Assembly: GCF_902170565.1 (NCBI RefSeq)
Contig: NZ_CABHXX010000005.1
Location: 19,966 to 83,965, forward strand
Source: Yersinia thracica
GTDB taxonomy: Bacteria > Pseudomonadota > Gammaproteobacteria > Enterobacterales > Enterobacteriaceae
Reading direction: 5' to 3'
Length of the DNA: 64,000 nt
A model generated the notes under the pieces. It was not told the origin of the DNA, did no database searches, and saw nothing but the letters and a program-made list of their open reading frames with translations. This document shows positions 36,165-44,972 of this stretch, in pieces; the stretch's first letter is position 1; every line of letters starts with the position of its first letter. A program made the position numbers and the translations under genes.

Positions 36165-38273
36165 ATGGCACGTAAAACTCCTATCGAACGCTATCGCAAC
36201 ATTGGTATCTCCGCCCACATCGACGCCGGTAAAACCACCACCACCGAGCGTATTTTGTTCTACACTGGCGTCAGTCATAAGCTAGGTGAAGTGCATGATG
36301 GCGGCGCGACTACTGACTGGATGGCACAGGAGCAGGAACGTGGCATTACCATTACATCGGCTGCCGTGACCTGCTTCTGGAAAGGGATGGACGGAACCTT
36401 ACCCGAGCACCGCATCAACATTATCGACACCCCCGGACATGTGGATTTCACCATAGAAGTGGAGCGTTCCATGCGGGTGCTTGATGGTGCGGTCATGGTG
36501 TATGACGCGGTCGGTGGCGTGCAGCCACAATCCGAAACCGTCTGGCGTCAGGCCAATAAATATCGTGTGCCACGCTTGGCATTCGTCAATAAAATGGACC
36601 GCCCCGGCGCTGATTTTTTCCGCGTCCGCCAGATGATGATTGATCGGCTGAAAGCCAATCCAGTGCCCATTGTGATCCCCATCGGCAGTGAAGAGCACTT
36701 CACCGGCGTGGTAGATTTGCGGCTGATGCGCGCCATTATCTGGGATGAGGCTTCTCAGGGCATGACGTTCAGCTATGAACCCATCCCGGAAAACTTGCTG
36801 GCGACCGCGAATGAGTGGCGCGAAAAAATGGTCTCCGAGGCGGCTGAAGCTTCTGAAGCGCTGATGACTGAATATCTGGAAACCGGCGACCTGACGGTGG
36901 ATGAAATTACTCAAGGTCTGCGCATCCGGACTATTGCCGGTGAAATTCAGCCAATGATGTGCGGCAGTGCTTTTAAGAACAAAGGTGTGCAGCGCATGTT
37001 GGATGCAGTGGTTGAACTGATGCCATCGCCAATAGACATTCCGCCGGTCAGCGGCACAGATGAAGACGGTAACGAAGTGAGCCGCAAGGCCGATGATAAT
37101 GAAAGATTCTCGGCGCTGGCGTTCAAATTGATGACCGACCCCTATGTCGGCCAGCTGACTTTTGTGCGCGTCTACTCAGGTGTGCTGAGCAAAGGCGACA
37201 GTGTTTACAACCCGATTCGCGGCAAAAAAGAGCGTATTGGCCGTATTGTTCAGATGCATGCCAATAACCGGATTGAAGTGGACGAAATCCGCGCTGGTGA
37301 TATCGCCGCCTGTGTCGGCTTGAAGGATGTCACCACCGGGGAAACCCTGTGTGACCCAGATGCGGTGATTACGCTGGTGCGAATGGAATTCCCTGAGCCG
37401 GTTATTTCGCAAGCGATTGAACCTAAGACCAAAGCCGATCAAGAGAAAATGGGTCTCGCACTGCAACGGCTGGCATCGGAAGATCCGTCATTCCGTATCC
37501 GGACTGACGAGGAATCAGGCCAGACCATTATCTCCGGCATGGGTGAATTGCATCTGGAGATAATTGTCGACCGCATGAAACGCGAGTTCGGTGTGGCAGC
37601 CAATATCGGTAAGCCGCAAGTCACTTACCGCGAAACCGTGCGCAAGACCGTGACAGATGTTGAAGGCAAATTTGTGCGTCAATCCGGCGGTAAAGGGCAA
37701 TACGGCCATGTGGTCTTTACCCTCGAACCGCAGGCACCGGGTAGCGGCTTTGCTTTTGTTGATGCCACTAAAGGCGGCGTGGTGCCGCGTGAATATATCG
37801 GCGCGGTAGAAAAAGGCGTGCTAGAAGCCACCAATACCGGGGTTCTAGCCGGTTATCCGGTGGTGGATGTGAAAGTGACCCTGACATTCGGTTCTTATCA
37901 CGAAGTGGATTCATCGGAACTGGCGTTTAAAATGGCCGCCATTTTTGGTTTCAAAGAAGCTGTCAAACGCGCCTCGCCGGTGATCCTTGAGCCAGTGATG
38001 AGTGTCGAGGTGGAAACACCGGAAGAGTATGCCGGTAATGTGATGGGCGACCTTTCCTCTCGCCGTGGCTTGGTGCAAGGCATGGAAGAGATGGTCGGTG
38101 GCGGGAAAATTATCCGGGCGGAAGTGCCGTTATCAGAAATGTTCGGTTATTCTACCGTATTGCGTTCCATGTCACAGGGCCGCGCGACTTATACTATGGA
38201 ATTCAAGCATTACGCTGAAGCACCACGTAATGTGGCCGATGCCATTATTGCCGCGCGAGGCACCAAAGCCTAG
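36165..38273 (+). CDS. Elongation factor G paralogue outside the str operon
   Basis: 702 residues, a complete EF-G: G1 [12 protein letters not shown]2 RGITITS, G3 DTPGHVDF, G4 NKMD, G5 SAF, then domains II-V with [12 protein letters not shown] (tip region of domain IV) and the C-terminal [22 protein letters not shown]. No motif is lost, so it should be an active translocase GTPase. It differs clearly from E. coli FusA through domains II and IV. There is no rpsL, rpsG or tuf next to it, so it is most likely a second EF-G, not the str-operon copy (inference, since that copy is outside the window). Divergent ArsR gene upstream, strong terminator downstream. Confidence 0.88.
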   Translation: MARKTPIERYRNIGISAHIDAGKTTTTERILFYTGVSHKLGEVHDGGATTDWMAQEQERGITITSAAVTCFWKGMDGTLPEHRINIIDTPGHVDFTIEVERSMRVLDGAVMVYDAVGGVQPQSETVWRQANKYRVPRLAFVNKMDRPGADFFRVRQMMIDRLKANPVPIVIPIGSEEHFTGVVDLRLMRAIIWDEASQGMTFSYEPIPENLLATANEWREKMVSEAAEASEALMTEYLETGDLTVDEITQGLRIRTIAGEIQPMMCGSAFKNKGVQRMLDAVVELMPSPIDIPPVSGTDEDGNEVSRKADDNERFSALAFKLMTDPYVGQLTFVRVYSGVLSKGDSVYNPIRGKKERIGRIVQMHANNRIEVDEIRAGDIAACVGLKDVTTGETLCDPDAVITLVRMEFPEPVISQAIEPKTKADQEKMGLALQRLASEDPSFRIRTDEESGQTIISGMGELHLEIIVDRMKREFGVAANIGKPQVTYRETVRKTVTDVEGKFVRQSGGKGQYGHVVFTLEPQAPGSGFAFVDATKGGVVPREYIGAVEKGVLEATNTGVLAGYPVVDVKVTLTFGSYHEVDSSELAFKMAAIFGFKEAVKRASPVILEPVMSVEVETPEEYAGNVMGDLSSRRGLVQGMEEMVGGGKIIRAEVPLSEMFGYSTVLRSMSQGRATYTMEFKHYAEAPRNVADAIIAARGTKA

Positions 38274-38301
38274 CTCTGCCCGACACGTAAAATAATAAAC
38301 C

Positions 38302-38338
38302 AAGCCGCCAGTGGATCATATTTCCGCTGGCGGCTTTT
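38302..38338 (+). terminator. Intrinsic terminator of the EF-G gene
   Basis: AAGCCGCCAG and CTGGCGGCTT pair over 10 bp with further TGGA/TCCG pairing inside, followed by TTTTT. It starts 28 nt after the stop. Confidence 0.92.
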
Positions 38339-38363
38339 TATTGGCGAGCCGCTTTATTATCAA

Positions 38364-38456
38364 CTAAATAACAACCCGGCGGCTGATCTCCACCACTTGA
38401 TCACTCGGCAGGTGATAATAATAAGTCACATCATCCAGTTCAAACTGACAATCCAT
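38364..38456 (-). other. Possible 30-codon frame, perhaps a gene remnant
   Basis: A minus-strand ATG frame encodes MDCQFELDDVTYYY and ends EISRRVVI before TAG, with AAGG about 10 nt upstream. Directly upstream another minus-strand frame ends with YWRGAAQYGFMERPH and a stop, but is itself interrupted by a stop farther up. Neither is recognised. The two could be the decayed end of a former gene pair. I see no other gene in 38340-38746. Confidence 0.25.
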
Positions 38457-38618
38457 ATCAGCACTACCTTATAATAACGCCGGAATATGCGGCCGTTCCA
38501 TAAAACCGTACTGTGCGGCACCACGCCAATAATCCGGCGCTTACTTGGTCATCACCAGCCATTCTCTTATTCCATAGGCAAGGGCTATCTCAATGATAGG
38601 CAAAGCTGCTCCAGTAGC

Positions 38619-38632
38619 TTGATAAAAGTCAA
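38619..38632. promoter_or_regulatory. FNR-like site upstream of the cytochrome c peroxidase gene
   Basis: TTGAT-AAAA-GTCAA matches the FNR consensus at 9 of 10 positions, centred about 121 nt before the start codon. E. coli yhjA is known to be FNR-activated. Confidence 0.6.
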
Positions 38633-38746
38633 CCCTCCCTCAGCACAACCCAGAGATAATCCCATTTAATAAATAGGGTTATTGTCTGGGTGAAAACATA
38701 AATGTGAAAGCGACTAGCGCTTTCCACACAACAAAGGAGTGCTGCT

Positions 38747-40168
38747 GTGATAAGAAAATGGCTAATTGGTGGAGGTATATTAGTAATTGCAGGTTATCTG
38801 GGCGTAACGGGTTATATCTACATGGCGGATAACGCACGCAGTAACACATTAATCAACGAGGAGAAAAAATTATCTCACGATACATCCCCCTCTGTAAGCA
38901 ATACAAAAATAACTAACCAACAGATCAGCAATCTGTTTTATCAAAAGGGTTGCGATTATTGCCATACCCGCAGTGCATCTCTGCCGTTTTATGCGGCGAT
39001 CCCTGGCGTGAAACAATTAATGGATTACGATATTCAACAAGGTAGCCAATATTTCTCATTGGAACCGACCTTATTGGCGATTAAAGAAAATCGCGCAGTA
39101 CCGGAGGCTGATTTAGCAAAAATCGAATCGGCCATTGATCGCGAACAAATGCCACCGCAGCGTTTTGCCGTTTTACACTGGGCTTCAGGTATCAATGCTG
39201 AAGAAAGAAATCAAATTCTTGATTGGGTTAAAGCACAGCGGGCGGAACATTTCCCTTCCACCAGCAGCAGTGACATGCAACATCTGACATTGCAACCACT
39301 GCCAGATGCATTGCCCGTCGACAGTCAAAAAGTGGCATTGGGTTCCCGCCTCTTCCATGACCCGCGGTTGTCCAGCGATAACACCGTCTCCTGCACCAGT
39401 TGCCACCTGCTCTCCAAAGGTGGGGTCGATAATTTGGCGACCTCAACCGGCGTTGATGGTCAGAAAGGCGGAATAAATGCGCCAACAGTCTTCAATGCCG
39501 TGTTCAATGTGAATCAATTCTGGGATGGCCGCGCCGTTGATTTACAACAACAGGCCGGTGGGCCACCACTGAATCCGGTGGAAATGGCATCAGCCTCGTG
39601 GAATGACATTATTAATAAGCTGCAACAGGATGCACAATTAACACAGGAATTTGTTCAAGTTTATCCGCAAGGCTATTCAGAGCACACCATTACTGATGCT
39701 ATTGCTGAATTTGAAAAAACACTGACCACGCCAAATAGTCCTTTTGACCGCTATTTGAAAGGTGATGTTAATGCCCTGACTGCCAGCCAAAAAAATGGAC
39801 TGGCTTTATTCCAGCAAAATAAATGTGACACTTGCCACGTGGGTAAAAATATTGGTGGGCAGTCTTATGATCTCATGGGATTAAAAGGTGATTACTTTGC
39901 AGATCGATCAAAAGAGCTGACAACCGACGACCAAGGGCGTTTTAATGTCACTAAAGATCCTCGTGATATGCACCGTTTTAAAACACCGGGTCTGCGGAAC
40001 ATTGCTTTGACAGCACCTTATTTCCACGATGCACAAGCCGAAGATTTAAATCAGGCCGTTGAAATGATGTTGAAATATCAGGTGGGGACTAGCCTACCGC
40101 CGCAAGACGTCAAAGATATTGTCGCATTCCTTGAAAGCCTGACTGGGGAATATATTCCACATCAATAG
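38747..40168 (+). CDS. yhjA: Tri-haem cytochrome c peroxidase, YhjA/Ccp type (GTG start)
   Basis: 473 residues. An N-terminal membrane segment (about 5-25) anchors the protein with the catalytic part in the periplasm. Three CXXCH haem sites are visible: CDYCH (69-73, the extra N-terminal haem of the YhjA group), CTSCH (216-220) and CDTCH (360-364), together with NAPTVFNAVFNVNQFWDGRA and PGLRNIALTAPYFHDA. It reduces H2O2 with electrons from the quinol pool. GTG at 38747 is preceded by AAAGGAG at 7 nt. A 42-nt imperfect inverted repeat lies at 38649-38690 upstream. Confidence 0.92.
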   Translation: MIRKWLIGGGILVIAGYLGVTGYIYMADNARSNTLINEEKKLSHDTSPSVSNTKITNQQISNLFYQKGCDYCHTRSASLPFYAAIPGVKQLMDYDIQQGSQYFSLEPTLLAIKENRAVPEADLAKIESAIDREQMPPQRFAVLHWASGINAEERNQILDWVKAQRAEHFPSTSSSDMQHLTLQPLPDALPVDSQKVALGSRLFHDPRLSSDNTVSCTSCHLLSKGGVDNLATSTGVDGQKGGINAPTVFNAVFNVNQFWDGRAVDLQQQAGGPPLNPVEMASASWNDIINKLQQDAQLTQEFVQVYPQGYSEHTITDAIAEFEKTLTTPNSPFDRYLKGDVNALTASQKNGLALFQQNKCDTCHVGKNIGGQSYDLMGLKGDYFADRSKELTTDDQGRFNVTKDPRDMHRFKTPGLRNIALTAPYFHDAQAEDLNQAVEMMLKYQVGTSLPPQDVKDIVAFLESLTGEYIPHQ

Positions 40169-40185
40169 CAAGAATTGATATCATC

Positions 40186-40217
40186 AATATCCGCAGCCTT
40201 GATAATCTGCGGATATT
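40186..40217 (+). terminator. Perfect 11-bp hairpin after the peroxidase gene
   Basis: AATATCCGCAG and CTGCGGATATT enclose a 10-nt loop, 18 nt after the stop. The following bases are only weakly T-rich. Confidence 0.65.
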
Positions 40218-40279
40218 CTCCACTAATTATCGATAACATATAACAGCACCTAACGAATATTCAGTCAATTATCTTAACA

Positions 40280-40293
40280 TTGATCTGGATCAT
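40280..40293. promoter_or_regulatory. FNR-like site upstream of the autotransporter gene
   Basis: TTGAT-CTGG-ATCAT matches FNR consensus at 9 of 10 positions. It lies more than 200 nt upstream of the autotransporter start, in a 340-nt AT-rich gap with no gene of its own. Confidence 0.55.
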
Positions 40294-40555
40294 TTTCATG
40301 CGCAGCTAAGATTTTTCCTACAAAGATGCTCGTGAGTTCCCATACTCTGCCAAAGATTAGTTTGTTACAATCCTCTCATCGATTTAGAACATTAACATTC
40401 ATTAATTTGAATTTATAAATCATTTCAAATAATCATTATTATATTTATTAAAAATACCACTCATTAAATCAATAAACACCTCTAAATAATAACGTATCAA
40501 CTGAGAATACGTGAATACCAATAAATTTAATAAAATAACCAGGAATCTTGCCGTA

Positions 40556-42970
40556 ATGAATATCCATATAAAAAGAACCTATTTGAGCATTGCTATTTCA
40601 TCTATTATTTACACGGCGAGCACAGCAAGTGTCAATGCAGCGCCTTGTGTAGGCTACACCGTCAATGATATTTGCGAACAAACAAAATCTGGTGCAGGTG
40701 AATTTCACAGTATTTCTCTCGGAAACGGCGTAACAGCAGGGACAGAAGATCACCATTTCATCTTTAATGGTGAAGGATATGAATTATATAAACCTCATGA
40801 TTACTTCTCTGCCGCGGTAGCTCTGGGTACTATTCGCTATACCGAGGTCAATAATAGCCGTTTCACTATCACCGGCACTCATTATCAAGGTGGCCCAACT
40901 TATGAAGGGCGGGCAGAAAATACCACGCTGAATAATAGTCTGATGTGGGTAATGACATCAGCAGACCAAACGGTTGCCAAAGGTCATTCCGCGGTAGTGG
41001 TTTCCACGCAATTCGCAATGGGTGGAAATATTTATACTGAGACTGCTGAGGATGGCAGTATTGAATTTAATCCGTATATTACTAATAGCCGCTATCAAGA
41101 TACTTCCTATGAAATGTTATGGGGTATGAAGAAAGAGTCGAATAACTGGGATACCAAAGCCACATCATATGACTCTGGATTTGTAGACTCCAGCCGACAA
41201 ATTGTTGCAGCTAATGGTCATAGTGTTGATGCGAAATTTTATGATAAAGCCTCCCAGCGCATTGATGATACTGGGCTTGCTAATGCTGCAATATTTAACG
41301 GCACCTCTTACCAAAATATTTATGCTGGTGGTGAATCACAGGATACCACCTTATTTGACGGCGCTTATTCTTGGGTGCGAGCCGGAGGTAAATTAACCGG
41401 ACTGACACAAATTAATAATGCGGCCTCTGTCTATCTTGATACTGATGAAATTAACGGGGCTTATGCACAAAATGTAGTTCTTAATGGTGAAGATACTCAT
41501 TTAGTCGTGCGCTATAATGCTGCGAATCATGCCTCTGCAACCATTGATGACTTAATTTTGAATGGCGGTGAGGTTGCATTCCAGTCAGGTACTGGCAGTC
41601 ATTATACCTCATTAAATATTGGGACACTTTCGGGCTCAGGTTCTTTCCTGTTCAACACGTCAATTGCTGAAGGTAAAGGTAACTTTGTGACTATCGCGAA
41701 TGCCAGCGGTTTGCACAAAGTGATGGTAAACGATTCTGGCGCTGAGATAACCGCGCCAGGCGAGACAACATTGGACCTTATTCACGATCTTAGTGGCCAT
41801 GCTCAATTCACTCTAGCCTCACTCAGTGGTGCAAACATCACTGAAATTGATGGTGGTACATATGTCTATGGTCTGAACAAGTGGGATAACTCGGCACGGG
41901 CCGGAGGTAACTTATGGTATTTAGGCAGCACTTTGGATGCGGGTCTTGAACCTGAGCCTGAGCCTGAAGGTCCCACTGCGCCATTAGAGCCAGAACCCGA
42001 GGTACCTGTAACAATTGAACCAGGACCTGCACCCATAGAGCCAGGAACAAAGACAACGCCATCCACTGATGCGGTGTTAAGTATGGCTTCAGCAAATCAG
42101 TTTATTTTTGATGGCGAATTGCAGAATTTGCGCTTACGCAAAGGTGATTTAAATAACAGTAAGGGTGACAACGCCAGTGTTTGGGGCCGCTATTTGACCA
42201 ATAATACTCGCGTCAGTGCCGCTCATGATGCTGCGTATCGTTTACAGCAAGATGGCTTTGAAATAGGTGCCGATAAAGTATTTAGTTTGTCTTCAGGCCA
42301 GTTAGTCTTAGGCGGTTTTACCTCTTATAGCAATAACAGCGTGAAACATGCTCGTGGCGGAAACAGTAAGATTGATAGCTATAGCCTGGGTGCTTATGGC
42401 AGTTATTTCGATAATAGCGGCTATTATATTGATACTGTTCTGAAAGCTAACCGCTTTAAAAACTCACTGAATGCCAATATGACTAACGGCGGTTCTGTAC
42501 AAAGTGATTATAACCAAAGTGCAGTAGGTGGGTCAGTTGAGGCGGGTTACCATTACAAGCTTTCTGATAATTGGTTTGTAGAACCTTATGCTCGTGCCAG
42601 TTATTTCACTGCACAAGCAAAAGATATTGCACTTAGCAATGGCATGAAGGCGAACATTGATAATAACCGCTCAGCAAAAGGCGAATTAGGGACCCACGTT
42701 GGGACGAAGTTTGATCTGAAAAATGGCGCGATTATTCGCCCTTACGCTAAAGTTGCGATTGAACGAGAGTTTATTACGTCAAATACAGTAATTATTAACC
42801 AATTTAATGATTTTAATAATGATTTATCTGGAAATACAGCTAAGTATGGGCTGGGTATGGATGTTAACCTGACTAAGCAAACTACGGTTTATGCTGAAGC
42901 CAATTATCGCAAGGGCACGTATGTCGAGTCACCAGTGATGGCTAACATCGGCTTCCGAGTTAACTTCTAA
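40556..42970 (+). CDS. Classical (type Va) autotransporter
   Basis: 804 residues from the ATG at 40556: signal peptide MNIHIKRTYLSIAISS... with cleavage near VNA/APC, and a beta-rich passenger (to about residue 460) that I cannot assign to a known activity. A Pro-Glu linker (EPEPEPEGP, EPEPEVP, EPGPAPIEPG) and a roughly 270-residue outer-membrane beta-barrel ending FRVNF follow. The terminal aromatic residue is the usual barrel-assembly signal. AGGA lies 11 nt upstream; an in-frame GTG at 40511 would give 819 residues and a longer leader and cannot be excluded. Two cysteines only, both near the mature N-terminus. Confidence 0.85.
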   Translation: MNIHIKRTYLSIAISSIIYTASTASVNAAPCVGYTVNDICEQTKSGAGEFHSISLGNGVTAGTEDHHFIFNGEGYELYKPHDYFSAAVALGTIRYTEVNNSRFTITGTHYQGGPTYEGRAENTTLNNSLMWVMTSADQTVAKGHSAVVVSTQFAMGGNIYTETAEDGSIEFNPYITNSRYQDTSYEMLWGMKKESNNWDTKATSYDSGFVDSSRQIVAANGHSVDAKFYDKASQRIDDTGLANAAIFNGTSYQNIYAGGESQDTTLFDGAYSWVRAGGKLTGLTQINNAASVYLDTDEINGAYAQNVVLNGEDTHLVVRYNAANHASATIDDLILNGGEVAFQSGTGSHYTSLNIGTLSGSGSFLFNTSIAEGKGNFVTIANASGLHKVMVNDSGAEITAPGETTLDLIHDLSGHAQFTLASLSGANITEIDGGTYVYGLNKWDNSARAGGNLWYLGSTLDAGLEPEPEPEGPTAPLEPEPEVPVTIEPGPAPIEPGTKTTPSTDAVLSMASANQFIFDGELQNLRLRKGDLNNSKGDNASVWGRYLTNNTRVSAAHDAAYRLQQDGFEIGADKVFSLSSGQLVLGGFTSYSNNSVKHARGGNSKIDSYSLGAYGSYFDNSGYYIDTVLKANRFKNSLNANMTNGGSVQSDYNQSAVGGSVEAGYHYKLSDNWFVEPYARASYFTAQAKDIALSNGMKANIDNNRSAKGELGTHVGTKFDLKNGAIIRPYAKVAIEREFITSNTVIINQFNDFNNDLSGNTAKYGLGMDVNLTKQTTVYAEANYRKGTYVESPVMANIGFRVNF

Positions 42971-42987
42971 ATAAAGTGTCTGATATA

Positions 42988-43022
42988 GGGCCTCTTGTGG
43001 TAATGCAGGAGGCCCATTTTTT
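42988..43022 (+). terminator. Intrinsic terminator of the autotransporter gene
   Basis: GGGCCTC (42988-42994) pairs with GAGGCCC (43009-43015), then ATTTTTT. Confidence 0.85.
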
Positions 43023-43101
43023 ATTCTCCAATAAAATCATTGATTAAAAATAAGACATCACGTTATTCTCATTTTGAATTTTATAAAAAAGCAGGAATAA
43101 A

Positions 43102-43866
43102 ATGAAGAAATTACCTCTGGGAATTATGGTCGTAGCATTAATCAGCAGCCAACCGGTTTTAGCGAAAAATTGGCAAGAAATAAAACAAAGTGGGGAATTA
43201 CGGATTGGTGTTCCCGGTGACTACGCCCCTTTGGCCTTTCATAATAAACAGGGGAAATTGATTGGTTACGATATTGATATGGCAAAATCCCTGGGTGACA
43301 ATCTGCAGCTTAAAGTCAATTTTGTACCCAGCAGTTGGCCAACACTTTCTGAAGATTTAGCGGCAGACAAATTTGATATTGCGATGGGTGGCGTCACAGA
43401 AACACCCGGCCGCGCAGCACAATTCGCATTATCCAGCCCGGTGGTGAAGAACGGCAAAATAGCCTTAGCCAATTGCCAGCAATCCAAAAAATTCCCTACA
43501 TTGGCGGCAATTGATCGCGAAGCGGTGAAAGTTATTGTCAATCCCGGTGGTACCAATCAATCGTTTGTCGACGCCAATATCAAGCAAGCACAAATCATCC
43601 GAACCAAAGATAACGTGGCTAATTTGCAGGGAGTCCGAGATCAAAGTGCGGATATTATGTTTACTGACTTAATCGAAGGGGATTATTACCAGAGCAAAGA
43701 GCCAGGCGTATTTTGTGTCGCAACACCGGAAATATTACCCGGCACCGGCAGCTACAAAGTGTATATGATGGCGAAAGATAATCAGCCATTATTGAAAGAA
43801 GTAAACCAATGGCTGGCAGGCGAGACAAAATCCACATTAGCGCATAAATGGAATATATCCGAGTAG
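43102..43866 (+). CDS. Periplasmic cyclohexadienyl-dehydratase-like (PheC/SBP_bac_3) protein
   Basis: 254 residues with a signal peptide (MKKLPLGIMVVALISSQPVLA). The fold is that of family 3 amino-acid-binding proteins, but the closest pattern I know is Pseudomonas PheC, the periplasmic cyclohexadienyl dehydratase. Shared segments are GDYAPLAF, VVPTSWP-like FVPSSWPTL, DKFDIAMGG, VNPGGTNQSF and TDLIEGDY, whose Glu192 aligns with the PheC catalytic Glu. It could convert prephenate/arogenate to phenylpyruvate/phenylalanine in the periplasm, or only bind an amino acid. No permease or ATPase genes are nearby, which favours an enzyme over a transporter subunit. Confidence 0.75.
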   Translation: MKKLPLGIMVVALISSQPVLAKNWQEIKQSGELRIGVPGDYAPLAFHNKQGKLIGYDIDMAKSLGDNLQLKVNFVPSSWPTLSEDLAADKFDIAMGGVTETPGRAAQFALSSPVVKNGKIALANCQQSKKFPTLAAIDREAVKVIVNPGGTNQSFVDANIKQAQIIRTKDNVANLQGVRDQSADIMFTDLIEGDYYQSKEPGVFCVATPEILPGTGSYKVYMMAKDNQPLLKEVNQWLAGETKSTLAHKWNISE

Positions 43867-43875
43867 CGACTTTTG

Positions 43876-43901
43876 ATTGCCAGCGCATAGGGGCTGGCAA
43901 T
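43876..43901. terminator. 9-bp hairpin between the PheC-like gene and the ketoreductase gene
   Basis: ATTGCCAGC and GCTGGCAAT flank an 8-nt loop, 10 nt after the PheC-like stop. The genes converge here; no T run. Confidence 0.5.
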
Positions 43902-43970
43902 AGCCTATGACATTGATAGCTTTGATAACATTGATAACTTTGATGACCTTGCCCTCCATGGCAACCCTCA

Positions 43971-44705
43971 TCACGCCGTTAACCCACCATCCAACACCAA
44001 GGTCTGGCCGGTCATATAGCGGCTATCATTACCTATCATAAAAGCACTGACTCGAGCGACTTCCTGCGCACTTCCCAAACGCCGTAAAGGTATCTGTTTA
44101 CGCAATCCTTTTAAGGCATCGGCAGGCATGTCGCGCGTCATATCGCTGTCGATTACCCCTGGCAATAAGCAGTTAACTCGAATATTAAAGCGGCCCATCT
44201 CAAGCGCCAGTGAGCGGCCAAGGCCAATCATCGCCGCTTTACTGGCACCATAAGCGCTCTGTCCGATATTACCTTTTATCGCGGTCACCGAGGACATCAG
44301 CAACACGGCACCTTCGCCCTGCATCATCATTGCTGGCAAAACATGCTTATTCCAGTAGAAAACCGCATTCAGATTGGTGTCCAGCACATTGCGCCAGTTA
44401 TCACCATTCTGCTGAATATGTAAGCTGTCACCGCTAATACCGGCATTATGAATTACCGCGCTGGGTGGGCCATATTTTTCTAACAATTGCGGCGCGAGTG
44501 CATCGACATCCGCTTCATTGCTGCCGTCACAGCGATAGCGGGTCACCTTACCGGGTAGCCCTTCACAGCTGTCGATAACATCGCGGCTCTGTTGCTCACC
44601 ATTGCGCCAGGTAAACACCACATCCCACTCTTTAGCCAGTTCTTCGACCAAGGCGCGACCAATACCACGGCTGCCGCCGGTAATTAACACCCATTGCTTG
44701 CTCAT
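43971..44705 (-). CDS. FabG-type 3-ketoacyl-ACP reductase, last gene of the peptide/fatty-acyl cluster
   Basis: 244-residue short-chain dehydrogenase with NADPH motif TGGSRGIG (9-16), HNAGI and a complete catalytic triad Ser139, Tyr152, Lys156 (SSVTAIKGNIGQSAYGASK). It reduces 3-ketoacyl-ACP to 3-hydroxyacyl-ACP. Adjacent ketosynthase, dehydratase and ACP genes form a dedicated elongation set with it; it is 4 nt downstream of the ACP gene. It is not the housekeeping fabG, which sits with fabD and acpP elsewhere. Confidence 0.88.
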   Translation of the reverse strand: MSKQWVLITGGSRGIGRALVEELAKEWDVVFTWRNGEQQSRDVIDSCEGLPGKVTRYRCDGSNEADVDALAPQLLEKYGPPSAVIHNAGISGDSLHIQQNGDNWRNVLDTNLNAVFYWNKHVLPAMMMQGEGAVLLMSSVTAIKGNIGQSAYGASKAAMIGLGRSLALEMGRFNIRVNCLLPGVIDSDMTRDMPADALKGLRKQIPLRRLGSAQEVARVSAFMIGNDSRYMTGQTLVLDGGLTA

Positions 44706-44709
44706 AATA

Positions 44710-44958
44710 TTATTTCTTTTGCTCGGCCAACTTCTGGCAAAGCTCTCCTAAAGTCATGTCCGGATTTTCCATAAACATTTCAGCATTCAGCGTCGCGCCG
44801 AATTCGCGCTTTGCCAGCACCATCAATTCGACATAATCCAGACTGTCGAGTTTTAACTGATGCAGTGGCATTTCAGGTGACAATGCAGACATCTCTAAGT
44901 CTTTGGCGTCACACAACATTTCACATACAGTGTCATAAACGTGTTGATACTTTTCCAT
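44710..44958 (-). CDS. Dedicated acyl carrier protein
   Basis: 82 residues. The phosphopantetheine site is DSLD with Ser39 (LHQLKLDSLDYVELMVLAKREFG). It is shorter in similarity to AcpP than to the ACPs of specialised clusters. No phosphopantetheinyl transferase gene lies in the cluster, so the host enzyme must activate it. I start at the ATG at 44958 with AAGGA 7 nt upstream; a frame from 44994 overlaps the preceding gene without support. It presumably carries the growing chain between the ketosynthase, dehydratase and reductase. Confidence 0.9.
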   Translation of the reverse strand: MEKYQHVYDTVCEMLCDAKDLEMSALSPEMPLHQLKLDSLDYVELMVLAKREFGATLNAEMFMENPDMTLGELCQKLAEQKK

Positions 44959-44972
44959 GATCTTATCCTTTT

